Source: Succinivibrionaceae bacterium (lineage in GTDB: Bacteria; Pseudomonadota; Gammaproteobacteria; Enterobacterales; Succinivibrionaceae). From it: DNA of 33,726 bases. The notes below the pieces were generated by a model. It had not been told where the DNA came from. It worked only from the letters and a program-made list of their open reading frames with translations, and did not search any database. Positions within the stretch are counted from its first letter, which is position 1; each line of letters begins with the position of its first letter. This document shows, in pieces, positions 18,019 to 26,810 of the stretch. The stretch covers positions 1 to 33,726 of the forward strand of contig JAEEOK010000015.1 in the NCBI GenBank assembly GCA_016284235.1. The letters are read 5' to 3'. The translations under genes and the position numbers were made by a program.

Positions 18019-18108
18019 TATAATACACGCGGTTTTGATGTATTCAGACAGATGATAAATCAGATTGTGGCTGATTCTGTAAACAGATAATTCGGCACTG
18101 CAAACCGC
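18019..18108 (+). promoter_or_regulatory. asnS promoter -10 and structured leader
   Basis: TATAAT at 18019-18024 is a perfect -10 with a poor -35, about 200 bases before asnS. Right after it GCGGTTT (18029-18035) can pair with AAACCGC (18102-18108), enclosing a hairpin AATCAG/CTGATT (18058-18063 and 18071-18076). This would be a closed RNA domain at the start of a long leader. Confidence 0.4.
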
Positions 18109-18225
18109 AAACAACCAGTATCAGACAGCGTCATCAGTATGAAACTGCAGTAGTTTTCCGCGACAGTTAAAATTCTGTCATACACAATAATTTAAAAGGC
18201 AATTGCAAATCATTGGAGAGTATAA

Positions 18226-19626
18226 ATGAGCATCGCATCAGTAAAGGATGTGCTAATAGACAAAAAAATCACAGTAGGTGAAACAGTTACAGTCCGTGGC
18301 TGGATCCGTACACGCAGAGATTCTAAGGCAGGAATTTCATTTCTAGCCATCAGCGACGGCTCCTGCTTCAATCCGATTCAGGCTGTAGTTCCAAACACCC
18401 TGAATAATTACAACGATGTTCTCCGTCTCACCACCGGCTGTTCAGTTTCTGTAACTGGTGAACTTACAGCTTCTGAGGGAAGCGGTCAGGCGTTTGAAGT
18501 AAAAGCTACCGATGTTGAAATAGTGGGCTGGGTTGAAGATCCTAATTCCTATCCTATGTCACCAAAGCGCCACACGGTGGAATATCTTCGTGAGCATGCA
18601 CATCTGCGCCCAAGAACAAATATCATCGGAGCCGTAATGAGAGTCAGAAACTGTCTGGCTCAGGCAATCCACCGTTTCTTCCAGTCTGAAGGATTTATGT
18701 GGGTTGCAACCCCGCTTATCACTGCATCAGACTGTGAAGGCGCCGGTGAAATGTTCAGAGTTACGACTCTGGATATGGAAAATCCTCCTAGAACACCGGA
18801 CGGAAAAATTGATTACGACAAGGATTTCTTTGGCAAGGAAGCTTTTATGACCGTATCCGGTCAGCTCTGTGCAGAAACATATGCCTGTGCTCTTTCAAAG
18901 GTCTACACCTTCGGCCCTACTTTCAGAGCCGAGAACTCCAATACAACACGCCATCTGGCTGAATTCTGGATGATTGAACCTGAAGTTGCTTTCTATGATC
19001 TCAACGACTGTGCAGGACTTGCTGAAAGAATGCTCAAATTCGTCTTCAGGGCGGTTCTCGAAGAGCGTATGGATGATCTTGAATTCTTTGCACAGCGCAT
19101 CGACAAGGATGTTATCAACCGTCTCCAGAGATTTGTTAATTCGGACTTTGCACAGATTGATTATACCGACGCTGTGGAAATTCTTAAAAACTGCGGAAAG
19201 AAATTTGAGTTTCCTGTGGACTGGGGAACAGATCTTCAGTCTGAACACGAAAGATATCTTGCTGAAGAGCACTTTAAATCTCCTGTAGTTGTCAAAAACT
19301 ATCCTAAAGACATCAAGGCGTTCTACATGAAGCTTAATGATGACGGCAAAACGGTGGCTGCAATGGATGTTCTGGCGCCGGGCATAGGAGAAATCATTGG
19401 CGGCTCACAGCGTGAGGATCGTCTGGATCTTCTTGACAAACGCATGGAGGAACTGCATCTGGATCCTAAGGCATACTGGTGGTATCGCGATCTGAGAAGA
19501 TACGGTTCTGTGCCTCATTCAGGTTTCGGTCTTGGTTTTGAACGTCTGGTAGTGTATGTAACCGGCATGGGTAACGTCAGAGACGTAATTCCATTCCCTC
19601 GCACACCTAGAAATGCCGAGTTCTAA
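18226..19626 (+). CDS. asnS: Asparaginyl-tRNA synthetase
   Basis: AsnS charges tRNA-Asn with asparagine. It has 466 residues, as in E. coli. The N-terminal OB-fold anticodon-binding domain covers about residues 1-105 ([25 protein letters not shown]). The class IIb catalytic core follows: HLRPRTN; motif 2 in [20 protein letters not shown]; and motif 3 in [29 protein letters not shown] at the C-terminus. The start has GGAGAG about six bases upstream. The gene has its own promoter and a long leader and is followed by a large inverted repeat that probably ends transcription. Confidence 0.97.
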   Translation: MSIASVKDVLIDKKITVGETVTVRGWIRTRRDSKAGISFLAISDGSCFNPIQAVVPNTLNNYNDVLRLTTGCSVSVTGELTASEGSGQAFEVKATDVEIVGWVEDPNSYPMSPKRHTVEYLREHAHLRPRTNIIGAVMRVRNCLAQAIHRFFQSEGFMWVATPLITASDCEGAGEMFRVTTLDMENPPRTPDGKIDYDKDFFGKEAFMTVSGQLCAETYACALSKVYTFGPTFRAENSNTTRHLAEFWMIEPEVAFYDLNDCAGLAERMLKFVFRAVLEERMDDLEFFAQRIDKDVINRLQRFVNSDFAQIDYTDAVEILKNCGKKFEFPVDWGTDLQSEHERYLAEEHFKSPVVVKNYPKDIKAFYMKLNDDGKTVAAMDVLAPGIGEIIGGSQREDRLDLLDKRMEELHLDPKAYWWYRDLRRYGSVPHSGFGLGFERLVVYVTGMGNVRDVIPFPRTPRNAEF

Positions 19627-19642
19627 TTAATCGGCTAAAATA

Positions 19643-19746
19643 AACAAGGTTCTTAAATCGGTTTAAAAACAAAGAGTTTCAAATTTATTGTTCTTTGTTT
19701 TTTATAAATTTGAACTCCTAACCGATTTAGACCTTGTTCTTTTTCT
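19643..19746 (+). terminator. Large inverted repeat after asnS, probable terminator
   Basis: Arms of about 45 bases fold back: AACAAGGT/ACCTTGTT (19643-19650, 19731-19738), AAATCGGTT/AACCGATTT (19655-19663, 19720-19728) and CAAATTTAT/ATAAATTTG (19680-19688, 19704-19712), with small internal loops and a T-rich tail. A competing 10-bp stem AAAAACAAAG/CTTTGTTTTT (19665-19674, 19693-19702) lies inside it. It is larger than a normal terminator. Confidence 0.6.
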
Positions 19747-19808
19747 GAATTCTTTGTTTTTCCCGGAAGTTTTTCTCACATTTTATACCAAATCCATACT
19801 CAAAAGTA

Positions 19809-19837
19809 TTGTCAGACACGTATTTTAATAGTATCAT
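19809..19837 (+). promoter_or_regulatory. Possible promoter upstream of rtcB-prfH
   Basis: TTGTCA (19809-19814) and TATCAT (19832-19837) are 17 bases apart. A 17-codon frame with a good ribosome site begins 54 bases downstream, and rtcB begins about 400 bases downstream. Confidence 0.4.
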
Positions 19838-19891
19838 CAAGTGAATATTTGTGAAAATCTATTGTTAAACGTCATTACGGGAGGAAATATT

Positions 19892-19945
19892 ATGCGAATC
19901 ACCACATTATCTGAGAACAGACTGTTAACAGAAGGAAGAGTGTAA
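19892..19945 (+). pseudogene. 17-codon frame with strong ribosome site, probable gene stump
   Basis: GGGAGG lies seven bases before an ATG that opens only 17 codons (MRITTLSENRLLTEGRV). The first residues resemble the start of some MBL-fold hydrolases (M-K-I-T-T-L-x-E-N), so this may be the stump of a gene whose remainder was lost. A genuine short leader peptide is the alternative. Confidence 0.3.
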
Positions 19946-19956
19946 AGTCAAAATGT

Positions 19957-20193
19957 TCACCAGACATCCAGAATGTCGTCATCCCTTGCATGACAATCTG
20001 GCCAATAACTGATCCTGCCTTTATACTTCAGAATACCATACTTCTGCCAATTCTTGATTAAGAAACACTGTCGTTCAGAAGTGGATCTGATCTTTTCCTT
20101 CATATAACCGCCTGTCATCGCTTTATTACATATCTGTTTTAAATATTTTCTGCGATCACCCGTACTGTGCCTGATCATTTGGATCTGTTTCAT
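19957..20193 (-). CDS. Small basic protein of unknown function, or gene fragment
   Basis: Seventy-eight codons from an ATG at 20193, rich in Lys and Arg, with an acidic-aromatic tail (DDDILDVW). The frame stays open further upstream, antisense to the start of rtcB, but those residues look like a shadow. No ribosome site is seen. I do not recognise the family. It sits head-to-head with rtcB (42 bases between starts) and may be debris of an older gene. Confidence 0.25.
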   Translation of the reverse strand: MKQIQMIRHSTGDRRKYLKQICNKAMTGGYMKEKIRSTSERQCFLIKNWQKYGILKYKGRISYWPDCHARDDDILDVW

Positions 20194-20235
20194 CGCATTC
20201 ACAGGGATTGCAGTGCCCAAAATAAAGGTAATTAA

Positions 20236-21384
20236 ATGAGAACGATAAGCGGAACTCAAAATACCGCAATTATATATACAGCGGCAAATACTGAAACTGA
20301 AATTGACAGCTATGCCGTAAGTCAAATCGAAAAACTGTGCTGCACGGAAGCTCTTCAAGATTCCAGGATCCGCATAATGCCTGACGTTCACGCAGGCAGG
20401 GTATGTCCTATCGGTTTTACCGCCACAGCTGGGAAATTAATCATGCCAATTCTTGTAGGAGTAGATATAGGCTGCGGAATAAGCATAATGCACATAACCA
20501 AAGGAAAAGCCGACTGGAACAGGCTTGATACTGTTATTCGCGACCAGGTACCGGCCGGTTCAGCATTAAGAAGAAAAATTTCAGTTTTTGCCGGAAACTT
20601 CAACTACTCCGCTCTTGCATGTTCACGACATATCCGCAAACAAAAGGCAGATCTGTCCCTTGGAACTCTTGGGGGAGGAAATCACTTCATCGAAATCGAC
20701 GAGTGTGACGGCGAGATGTACCTTACTGTGCACACGGGAAGCAGGCATCTTGGAAAGGAGATCTTTGAACATTACATGAATGCAGGTCAGAAAAAGCTCA
20801 AGATCCTGGGTATAGATGTACCATACGAGTTCACCTGGGTTGAAGGTGAACTGCAGAATGATTATCTGAATGATATTTCAATAGTTCAGAATTTCGCAGC
20901 ACTGAACAGAGAAATAATTCTGAACGAAATAATGAAAGGTATGAAATGGAAGGGGGAGATACTGACATCATGCAGCCACAATTATATAGATTTTGATAAT
21001 CAGATCCTGGAAACATTCAAAGCTCCGATGATCAGAAAAGGAGCAATATCCGCAAAAGCAGGAGAAACTGTTGCTATCCCGATTAATATGCGGGACGGAA
21101 TTATCATCGCTACAGGACTTGGCAATCCGGAATGGAACTGCTCGGCACCACACGGATCCGGGAGAATTATGAAGCGCTCAGATGTAAAAAATCATATAAC
21201 ACTGAAGAACTTCAAGGAGCAGATGGACGGGATCCACACAAAATGCATAAGTCAGAGCACTCTTGACGAAGCTCCGGGTGCATACAGAGGGATATCCGAC
21301 ATTCTTACATCAGTTTCAGAGACGGTAAAAATACAGAAAATTCTAAAACCTCTGTATTCCTTCAAGGCAGGATCAGAGGATTAA
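20236..21384 (+). CDS. rtcB: RNA ligase RtcB (RtcB2-type, paired with prfH)
   Basis: RtcB joins RNA 2',3'-cyclic phosphate or 3'-phosphate ends to 5'-OH ends in a GTP- and Mn2+-dependent reaction through a guanylylated His. The 382-residue protein shows all expected active-site motifs: MPDVHAG (about residues 48-54), VGVDIGCG (Mn-binding Asp and Cys, about 76-83), GGGNHFIEI, VHTGSRHLG, SCSHNYID, and APHGSGR, with the guanylylated His. It is shorter than E. coli RtcB (408) and is followed 12 bases later by prfH, the arrangement of the RtcB2-PrfH module. That module is reported to recognise ribosomes cut in the decoding centre and religate the 16S rRNA. AAAGG lies seven bases before the start. 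No rtcA or rtcR is adjacent. Confidence 0.93.
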   Translation: MRTISGTQNTAIIYTAANTETEIDSYAVSQIEKLCCTEALQDSRIRIMPDVHAGRVCPIGFTATAGKLIMPILVGVDIGCGISIMHITKGKADWNRLDTVIRDQVPAGSALRRKISVFAGNFNYSALACSRHIRKQKADLSLGTLGGGNHFIEIDECDGEMYLTVHTGSRHLGKEIFEHYMNAGQKKLKILGIDVPYEFTWVEGELQNDYLNDISIVQNFAALNREIILNEIMKGMKWKGEILTSCSHNYIDFDNQILETFKAPMIRKGAISAKAGETVAIPINMRDGIIIATGLGNPEWNCSAPHGSGRIMKRSDVKNHITLKNFKEQMDGIHTKCISQSTLDEAPGAYRGISDILTSVSETVKIQKILKPLYSFKAGSED

Positions 21385-21396
21385 GGAGAAAACACA

Positions 21397-21987
21397 ATGC
21401 TAATACAAATCAGCTCCGGCCAGGGACCTGCAGAATGCGAGATGGCAGTGGCAAAATTCGTGGAAAGTATAATGAAGGAACACAGCAGCATAACTCTTGT
21501 TGAATCACATGATGGGCAGTACAGGAACTGTCTTTGCTCAGCAATTCTGGAAACCTCAGAGGATCTTTCTGACCTTGAAGGAACTGTACAGTGGATCTGC
21601 CAGAGTCCATTCCGTCCGCACCATAAAAGAAAAAACTGGTTTATAGATGTCCGCATAATTCCAGAAGCGGAAAAAATACAGGAGGAGGGTGACATACGCT
21701 TTGAAAGGTTTCATGCAGGAGGAAACGGCGGTCAGAACGTCAACAAGGTGGAGACAGGTGTAAGACTTACACACCTGCCGACAGGCATAGTTGTTACTTC
21801 AACAGCTGAAAGAACACAGGAACTAAACCGCAGAGACGCCATGAGAAAGCTAAAAAGTATTCTGGAGCAGCGCAAGTCGGACGCTGTCGCAAACCAGAAA
21901 AGCAGTGCATGGATTGTTCACTACCAACTGCAGCGGGGAAATCCGGTGAGAGTATATGAGGGACAGAAGTTTACACGAAAAAAATAA
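21397..21987 (+). CDS. prfH: Peptide chain release factor-like protein PrfH
   Basis: PrfH is a class I release factor homologue without a codon-recognition domain. It hydrolyses peptidyl-tRNA on damaged ribosomes before RtcB repairs the rRNA. The 196-residue protein contains the catalytic GGQ in AGGNGGQNVNKVETGVRLTH (about residues 108-127), the basic QKSSAWIVHYQLQRG tail, and the PrfH-specific SPFRPHHKRKNWFI segment before the GGQ domain. Length is normal for full PrfH; it is not the truncated form seen in some E. coli strains. AAGGAG precedes the ATG by about eight bases and the gene is 12 bases after rtcB, so the two are surely cotranscribed. A strong terminator lies at 22142-22175. Confidence 0.94.
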   Translation: MLIQISSGQGPAECEMAVAKFVESIMKEHSSITLVESHDGQYRNCLCSAILETSEDLSDLEGTVQWICQSPFRPHHKRKNWFIDVRIIPEAEKIQEEGDIRFERFHAGGNGGQNVNKVETGVRLTHLPTGIVVTSTAERTQELNRRDAMRKLKSILEQRKSDAVANQKSSAWIVHYQLQRGNPVRVYEGQKFTRKK

Positions 21988-22416
21988 CCGGAAATAAATT
22001 AATGATCAGAAAAAACGGGATCAGTTTTTAACTCAGGTACAGAATTCTTCGGCATAGAGAAACATGCAGCAAAGAATGCAAATCTAACCGATAATAATTT
22101 TTCCTGATCAAAACTGACCAAAATTTACAGTTTTTCAAGGCAAAGGCAGTCTTCCATTTAGACTGCCTTTTTTATAAACACTACTGCTAAATCACCCACC
22201 AAGATACCCTCCAGGTGAATACAGATATTTCGGGTTACTGGTGGATAATTTATGATTCTATTCTTGTCAAAAAGCAAGGTATTGGCAAATTGACGACTGA
22301 ACCGGGTGGGGGATAATAAAGATGATAGAGCATTTCTGCATTTCAGACATTTTATGAACTGCGGACCGGTGAAATGCATTTTTAATGAAAACAGTCTGTT
22401 TCAGGCGTGGAATAGG
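21988..22416. other. Intergenic region after prfH
   Basis: Besides the terminator, 22190-22320 holds coding-like but broken sequence: one plus frame reads HPPRYPPGEYRYFGLLVDNL then stops, and the next frame continues YDSILVKKQGIGKL. This looks like a frameshifted fragment of a gene I cannot name. Confidence 0.35.
22142..22175 (+). terminator. Intrinsic terminator of rtcB-prfH
   Basis: AAAGGCAGTC (22142-22151) pairs perfectly with GACTGCCTTT (22161-22170), loop of nine bases, followed by TTT and more T/A. It lies about 155 bases past prfH. Confidence 0.85.
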
Positions 22417-22933
22417 ATGTTGAAGTCCATAGCTATTGGAGCGGAATTGTTCCACGAATTAATTGAAACCAACAGTTACTATGTCGATAAAACCAAATTT
22501 ATAAAAATATTTTTTGAGGAAATCACTTCAAAGATCATGCTCATTACCAGACCTCGACGTTTCGGAAAAACACTCACCTTGTCCGCCTTCTATGATTTTC
22601 TGGCGCTTGATCCTGAATAACAGCTACTACAGGGAAATGAAGTTCATAGTTAACAGTGCTTTGATTTTTACATCAAAACACCTTAATTGTGATTACTCAT
22701 TACAAGTTTAAGTCAAGATCAATACTTTTCTTTAACATAGCCTCGTAATTGTGGAACTGAAACAGACTTCTGATAAAAATGAAGACAAGTTTTTGATAGC
22801 AGAGAATGCCGTTGAGCAGATAATTCAAAAGAAATAAGCCGATCCGTATATCAAAAGAAACGATGTTAAAGCAGTTCTTTCATATGGTACATGCTTCTGT
22901 AAAAGGAATGTACCGCTGCTGAGAAAAGGCTGA
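22417..22933 (+). pseudogene. Broken AAA-ATPase-like/PD-(D/E)XK nuclease gene
   Basis: The start MLKSIAIGAELFHELI, then YYVDKTKFI and RPRRFGKTLTLSAF, is the exact N-terminus of the AAA-ATPase-like family, and ATG 22417 has a nearby AGG. The frame stops after LALDPE at 22619 and continues shifted (NNSYYREMKF). The C-terminal remnant is readable further on: VELKQTSDKNEDKFLIAENAVEQIIQKK, a stop, then ADPYIKRNDVKAVLSYG. It matches the nuclease half, including the E-x-K motif. Most of the ATPase middle is deleted. It is a cousin of the truncated gene at 220-1410, but here traces of both halves remain. Confidence 0.8.
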
Positions 22934-22943
22934 AATAAAATTC

Positions 22944-23090
22944 GGCTCTGTAAAAGTTTTGATACCGCTGAAACGCAATACATTTCATAAAGTAATTATA
23001 TTTTGAACAAAAAAATAAAAATTTTCAGTCCAGATAACTTTATGATGTATCATGCCGATTCCTGGATCAGCAGTATTCCTTAACAGAGCC
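22944..23090 (+). mobile_element. 147-bp mini-element with GGCTCTGT/ACAGAGCC ends (copy B)
   Basis: Ends GGCTCTGT (22944-22951) and ACAGAGCC (23083-23090) are inverted. Flanking AATAAAA and TTTTATT extend the symmetry. The right part encodes a short frame ending DNFMMYHADSWISSIP just before the end and shares GATAACTTTA-GATGTATC and TCCTTAACAG-GCC with copy A at 11028-11308. It is probably an internally deleted IS of the IS1595 type. Confidence 0.55.
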
Positions 23091-23127
23091 GTTTTATTGA
23101 TTGGAGAAAAAGACTCAGCCGAAGAAA

Positions 23128-24009
23128 TCAATTCAACTGCCAGCCTGTTGCCTCCTGAACTCCTCTTCCTATGTCTGCAATGGATTTGACGGTAAGAACG
23201 CCGGCTGCTTCAAGGGCCGCATACTTTTCTTTTGCCGTGCCCTTACCGCCTGATATGATGGCACCGGCATGCCCCATGCGTTTGCCCTTCGGAGCCGTAA
23301 CACCAGCAATATAAGACACCACCGGCTTGGTAACATGAGCCTTGATATACTCTGCAGCTCTTTCCTCCGCATTTCCACCTATCTCACCGATCATAACAAT
23401 AGCTTCGGTTTCAGGATCGTTTTCAAAAAGTTCGAGTACATCAATAAAATCTGTTCCAGGGATCGGATCTCCGCCAATACCGACACATGTCGTCTGTCCG
23501 AAACCGCAGTCGGTAGTCTGCTTGATGGCCTCATAGGTAAGAGTTCCGGATCTTGAAACTATACCTACCCTGCCCTTCTTATGAATGTAACCCGGCATAA
23601 TTCCTATTTTGCACTCGCCGGAAGTCACAACTCCGGGACAGTTAGGTCCGATTAGCCGCACTCCCGCAGACTTAAGCACAGGCCTGATATTCAGCATATC
23701 CAGTGTAGGAATTCCTTCAGTAATCACCACAATCAGTTTGATTCCGGCATCAACAGCCTCAAGAATTGCGTCCTTGCAGAACTGGGCCGGAATAAAAACC
23801 GATGAAGCTGTGGCTCCTGTTGCATCAACAGCCTCTCTTACCGTATTGAAAACAGGACGATCAAGATGAATCATCCCGCCCTTGCCCGGAGTAACGCCGC
23901 CAACAAGTTTTGTGCCGTAGGCTATAGCCTGTTCAGAGTGCAGGGTCCCCTGGGAACCTGTAAAACCCTGACAGATGACTCTGGTATCCTTGTTAATTAA
24001 AATACTCAC
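23128..24009 (-). CDS. sucD: Succinyl-CoA synthetase, alpha subunit
   Basis: SucD carries the phosphorylated His and binds CoA in the SucCD complex, which interconverts succinyl-CoA, ADP and phosphate with succinate, CoA and ATP. The 293-residue protein begins at a GTG, with GGAG eight bases upstream. The CoA-binding Rossmann motif [14 protein letters not shown] lies at about residues 15-28; GPNCPG and the active-site [17 protein letters not shown] (His about 250) are intact. It starts five bases after the sucC stop and is clearly cotranscribed. No sucAB or sdh gene is in the window, so the pair may serve a branched TCA pathway or succinate formation. Confidence 0.96.
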   Translation of the reverse strand: MSILINKDTRVICQGFTGSQGTLHSEQAIAYGTKLVGGVTPGKGGMIHLDRPVFNTVREAVDATGATASSVFIPAQFCKDAILEAVDAGIKLIVVITEGIPTLDMLNIRPVLKSAGVRLIGPNCPGVVTSGECKIGIMPGYIHKKGRVGIVSRSGTLTYEAIKQTTDCGFGQTTCVGIGGDPIPGTDFIDVLELFENDPETEAIVMIGEIGGNAEERAAEYIKAHVTKPVVSYIAGVTAPKGKRMGHAGAIISGGKGTAKEKYAALEAAGVLTVKSIADIGRGVQEATGWQLN

Positions 24010-24014
24010 CGCAA

Positions 24015-25181
24015 CTACTCCTTAACCGCAGCCACTGCAGCCTTAACAGCCTCTGTCAAATCATTGCAGGCGGTTATGTTAAAACCGCTGCCTGACAAAA
24101 GCTCCCGACCCCTATCCGCACCGTTACCTTCGAGACGGACTACAACAGGGATCTTTATACCGACCTCCTCGGCTGCACCGATAATGCCGTCAGCTATCAG
24201 ATCACAGCGTACAATGCCGCCGAAGATATTTACAAAAATCACCTCGACCTTCGGATCAGAGAGAATAATTTCAAATGCTTTTACAACTCTGTCCTTGGTA
24301 GCACTGCCGCCTACGTCAAGGAAATTCGCAGGTTCACCGCCATGAAGCTTGATAAGATCCATTGTTCCCATGGCAAGTCCCGCACCGTTAACCATGCATC
24401 CAATGTTTCCATCCAGTGCAACATAATTGAGATTGTTGCTCATGGCTCTTGCCTCTATCTCAGGCTCCTGACTGAAATCCCTCATATCCTTGATTTCAGG
24501 CTGTCTGTACAGTGCATTGTTATCAACATTCATCTTTGCATCAAGACACAGGAGTCTGCCGTCCTCGGTAATAACCAGAGGGTTAACCTCCATCAGCGAA
24601 CAGTCGCATTCATGATACATTTTGCAGAATCTGATAAAAAGAGCCACAAACTGCTTGAATAATTCACCCTTAAGACCCAGCTTAAACGCGAGCTCTCTTC
24701 CCTGATAAGGCTGTGCACCGTTGGTCGGATCAATAATCTCCTTGAAAATAAGCTCAGGCGTCTCGGCTGCAACCTTTTCAATCTCCATGCCACCCTTTGT
24801 GGATGCCATGATCACAACCCTTCCAATGCTGCGATCGATTGTCGCACCGAGATAAAGCTCCCTTACAGGCTTCTGACACTCCTCAAAAAGAATGCGGTTT
24901 ACCGGCTGACCCTTTGAATTGGTCTGAAATGTCACAAGATGCGATCCAAGCCATTTTGTTGCAAAATTTCTGGCCTCATCTTTTGAATTGACCACAGCAA
25001 CCCCTCCGGCCTTGCCGCGGCCGCCAGCATGAATCTGACACTTGGCAACCGCCCTGCCGCCGACCGCAATTTCTTCAAAGCATCTGGCGGCGCCTTCAGC
25101 AGTCGAGGCTACACACCCCCGGGGAACAGGAAGCTCGTATTTGGCAAAAAGAGACTTAGCCTGATATTCATGAAGATTCAT
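24015..25181 (-). CDS. sucC: Succinyl-CoA synthetase, beta subunit
   Basis: SucC is the ATP-grasp subunit that binds nucleotide and completes the active site with SucD. It has 388 residues, as in E. coli. The N-terminus [20 protein letters not shown], the ATP-binding [15 protein letters not shown] (about residues 46-60), LMEVNPLVI, the Mg-binding [22 protein letters not shown] and [12 protein letters not shown] are all present. The start has a GGATAA-type ribosome site. It heads the sucCD operon and is transcribed divergently from gltA. Its leader contains an intrinsic terminator (25235-25264), suggesting control by premature termination. Confidence 0.97.
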   Translation of the reverse strand: MNLHEYQAKSLFAKYELPVPRGCVASTAEGAARCFEEIAVGGRAVAKCQIHAGGRGKAGGVAVVNSKDEARNFATKWLGSHLVTFQTNSKGQPVNRILFEECQKPVRELYLGATIDRSIGRVVIMASTKGGMEIEKVAAETPELIFKEIIDPTNGAQPYQGRELAFKLGLKGELFKQFVALFIRFCKMYHECDCSLMEVNPLVITEDGRLLCLDAKMNVDNNALYRQPEIKDMRDFSQEPEIEARAMSNNLNYVALDGNIGCMVNGAGLAMGTMDLIKLHGGEPANFLDVGGSATKDRVVKAFEIILSDPKVEVIFVNIFGGIVRCDLIADGIIGAAEEVGIKIPVVVRLEGNGADRGRELLSGSGFNITACNDLTEAVKAAVAAVKE

Positions 25182-25234
25182 TATCAGTTATCCTACACGC
25201 AGAATCAGCATTGCCGACGCTGCACTTGTTAAAT

Positions 25235-25264
25235 AAAAAAAGCAGGATGCCGTTAGGGCACCCT
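25235..25264 (-). terminator. Terminator inside the sucC leader (possible attenuator)
   Basis: On the minus strand AGGGTGCC (25257-25264) pairs with GGCATCCT (25244-25251) through one U-G pair, loop of five bases, followed by GC and seven T. It lies between the likely sucC promoter and the sucC start. No minus-strand gene exists upstream that it could serve, because gltA is divergent. Confidence 0.65.
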
Positions 25265-25282
25265 TTCCAAAAACAACAAATT

Positions 25283-25288
25283 ATTATA
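25283..25288 (-). promoter_or_regulatory. sucC -10 hexamer
   Basis: A perfect TATAAT on the minus strand about 100 bases before sucC, with a weak -35 (TGTAAA, 17-base spacing). A TGTGA half-site of the CRP type lies in the spacer. Confidence 0.5.
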
Positions 25289-25360
25289 CCAAGATCACAT
25301 ATTGTTTTACAGAAGAAGCAGCATTCTTCCCATGCTTTTCAGACGAAAAAATGCGCATAA

Positions 25361-25390
25361 TTGCAAAACACGCCCGTTTTCTACTATAAT
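25361..25390 (+). promoter_or_regulatory. gltA promoter
   Basis: TTGCAA (25361-25366) and TATAAT (25385-25390) are 18 bases apart on the plus strand, a good sigma-70 match. Transcription should begin near 25397. Confidence 0.7.
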
Positions 25391-25399
25391 TTACAGGTT

Positions 25400-25422
25400 G
25401 CATTAGGCATCATGCCTCATGC
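25400..25422 (+). promoter_or_regulatory. 23-bp palindrome at the gltA transcription start
   Basis: GCAT-T-AGGCAT-C-ATGCCT-C-ATGC is symmetric except for two mismatched positions flanking the centre. It lies about ten bases after the -10, where it could be an operator or, in RNA, a hairpin followed by TTTGTTTC. Confidence 0.5.
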
Positions 25423-25446
25423 TTTGTTTCTAACTAGAGAGATACG

Positions 25447-26781
25447 ATGGAAGACAAAAATACAAATGTAAAGGCTCAAGAAGGCAAGGCAACCGTTAAG
25501 AGAATTGCTGTACTCCACATTCCAGGGGAGGAGCCTATCGAGCTGCCTATTTTATCCGGTACAGAGGGACACGATGTAATCGATGTAAAACAGCTAGGTT
25601 CGCATGGTTATTTCACCTATGATCCCGGTTTCCTGTCCACCGCCTCCTGTCAGTCAAAGATAACCTTTATAGACGGCGAAAAAGGAATACTTCTGCACCG
25701 CGGATATCCGATTTACGAGCTGGCAATGAAGACCAGCTACCTTGAGGTGTGCTACCTGCTTCTCTACAAGGAGCTTCCTAACAAGGAACAGCTGGAGAAA
25801 TTCAAATCTAAAATCAGATACAATACCATGGTGCACGAACAGCTCCCTAAACTGTTCCAGGCATTCCGTCGCGATTCGCACCCTATGGCTATCATGTGCG
25901 GTATAGCAGGTGCACTCTCGGCCTTCTATCACGACGAAATCAACAACAACAATCCTCGCGACAGAGAGCTTGTTGCAATCCGGCTTCTTGCGAAGATACC
26001 TACCCTTGCGGCAATGGCATACAAATATTCCGAAGGTGAACCGTTCATGTATCCGCAGAATCACCTGAGCTTCACCGGAAACTTTCTCCACATGATGTTT
26101 GCAACCCCGTGTGAACCTTACGTTGTCAATCCTATAATCGAAAAGGCAATGGATCGCATATTTATACTTCACGCGGATCATGAGCAGAATGCTTCAACAT
26201 CATCTGTACGTTTCGCCGGATCCACAGGAGCAAATCCGTATGCATGCATTGCAGCCGGTATTGCGGCACTGTGGGGACCTGCACACGGCGGCGCAAACGA
26301 GGCATGCCTGAGGATGATGGAAACAATAGGATCAGTAAAGAACATTCCTAAGTATATAGCCAAAGCCAAGGACAAGAATGATCCTTTCAGACTAATGGGT
26401 TTTGGTCACAGAGTCTACAAAAACTACGATCCGCGTGCTACTGTAATGCGTGACACATGCCACGAGGTTCTCAAAGAGCTCAACATAACTGATCATCCTC
26501 TTCTTGATGTGGCCATGGAACTTGAGCGCATAGCTCTTGAAGATCCGTATTTTATAGAAAGAAAACTCTATCCGAATGTTGATTTCTATTCCGGCATAAT
26601 TCTGAATGCCATAGGAATTCCTACAAGCATGTTTACAGTAATTTTTGCTGTGGCAAGAACCATAGGCTGGATATCCCACTGGTGCGAAATGCAGGAGGAT
26701 CCTTCCAGCAAGATTGTAAGACCTCGCCAGCTCTACACCGGTTTCCCAACCAGATCTGTAAAGCCAATAAGCGAAAGATAA
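25447..26781 (+). CDS. gltA: Citrate synthase (type II, GltA)
   Basis: GltA condenses acetyl-CoA and oxaloacetate to citrate. The 444-residue length and N-terminal beta-rich extension ([18 protein letters not shown]) fit the NADH-inhibited hexameric type of Gram-negative bacteria. Catalytic residues are visible: the two His in [10 protein letters not shown] and [14 protein letters not shown], and the Asp in [23 protein letters not shown] and the C-terminal RPRQLYTG are also conserved. The ribosome site is AGAGAG. The gene is divergent from sucCD, monocistronic, and ends in a strong terminator. In this window it is the only citrate-forming step. Confidence 0.97.
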   Translation: MEDKNTNVKAQEGKATVKRIAVLHIPGEEPIELPILSGTEGHDVIDVKQLGSHGYFTYDPGFLSTASCQSKITFIDGEKGILLHRGYPIYELAMKTSYLEVCYLLLYKELPNKEQLEKFKSKIRYNTMVHEQLPKLFQAFRRDSHPMAIMCGIAGALSAFYHDEINNNNPRDRELVAIRLLAKIPTLAAMAYKYSEGEPFMYPQNHLSFTGNFLHMMFATPCEPYVVNPIIEKAMDRIFILHADHEQNASTSSVRFAGSTGANPYACIAAGIAALWGPAHGGANEACLRMMETIGSVKNIPKYIAKAKDKNDPFRLMGFGHRVYKNYDPRATVMRDTCHEVLKELNITDHPLLDVAMELERIALEDPYFIERKLYPNVDFYSGIILNAIGIPTSMFTVIFAVARTIGWISHWCEMQEDPSSKIVRPRQLYTGFPTRSVKPISER

Positions 26782-26810
26782 CAGCATATTTTCAAAAAAT
26801 ACCATACAAA

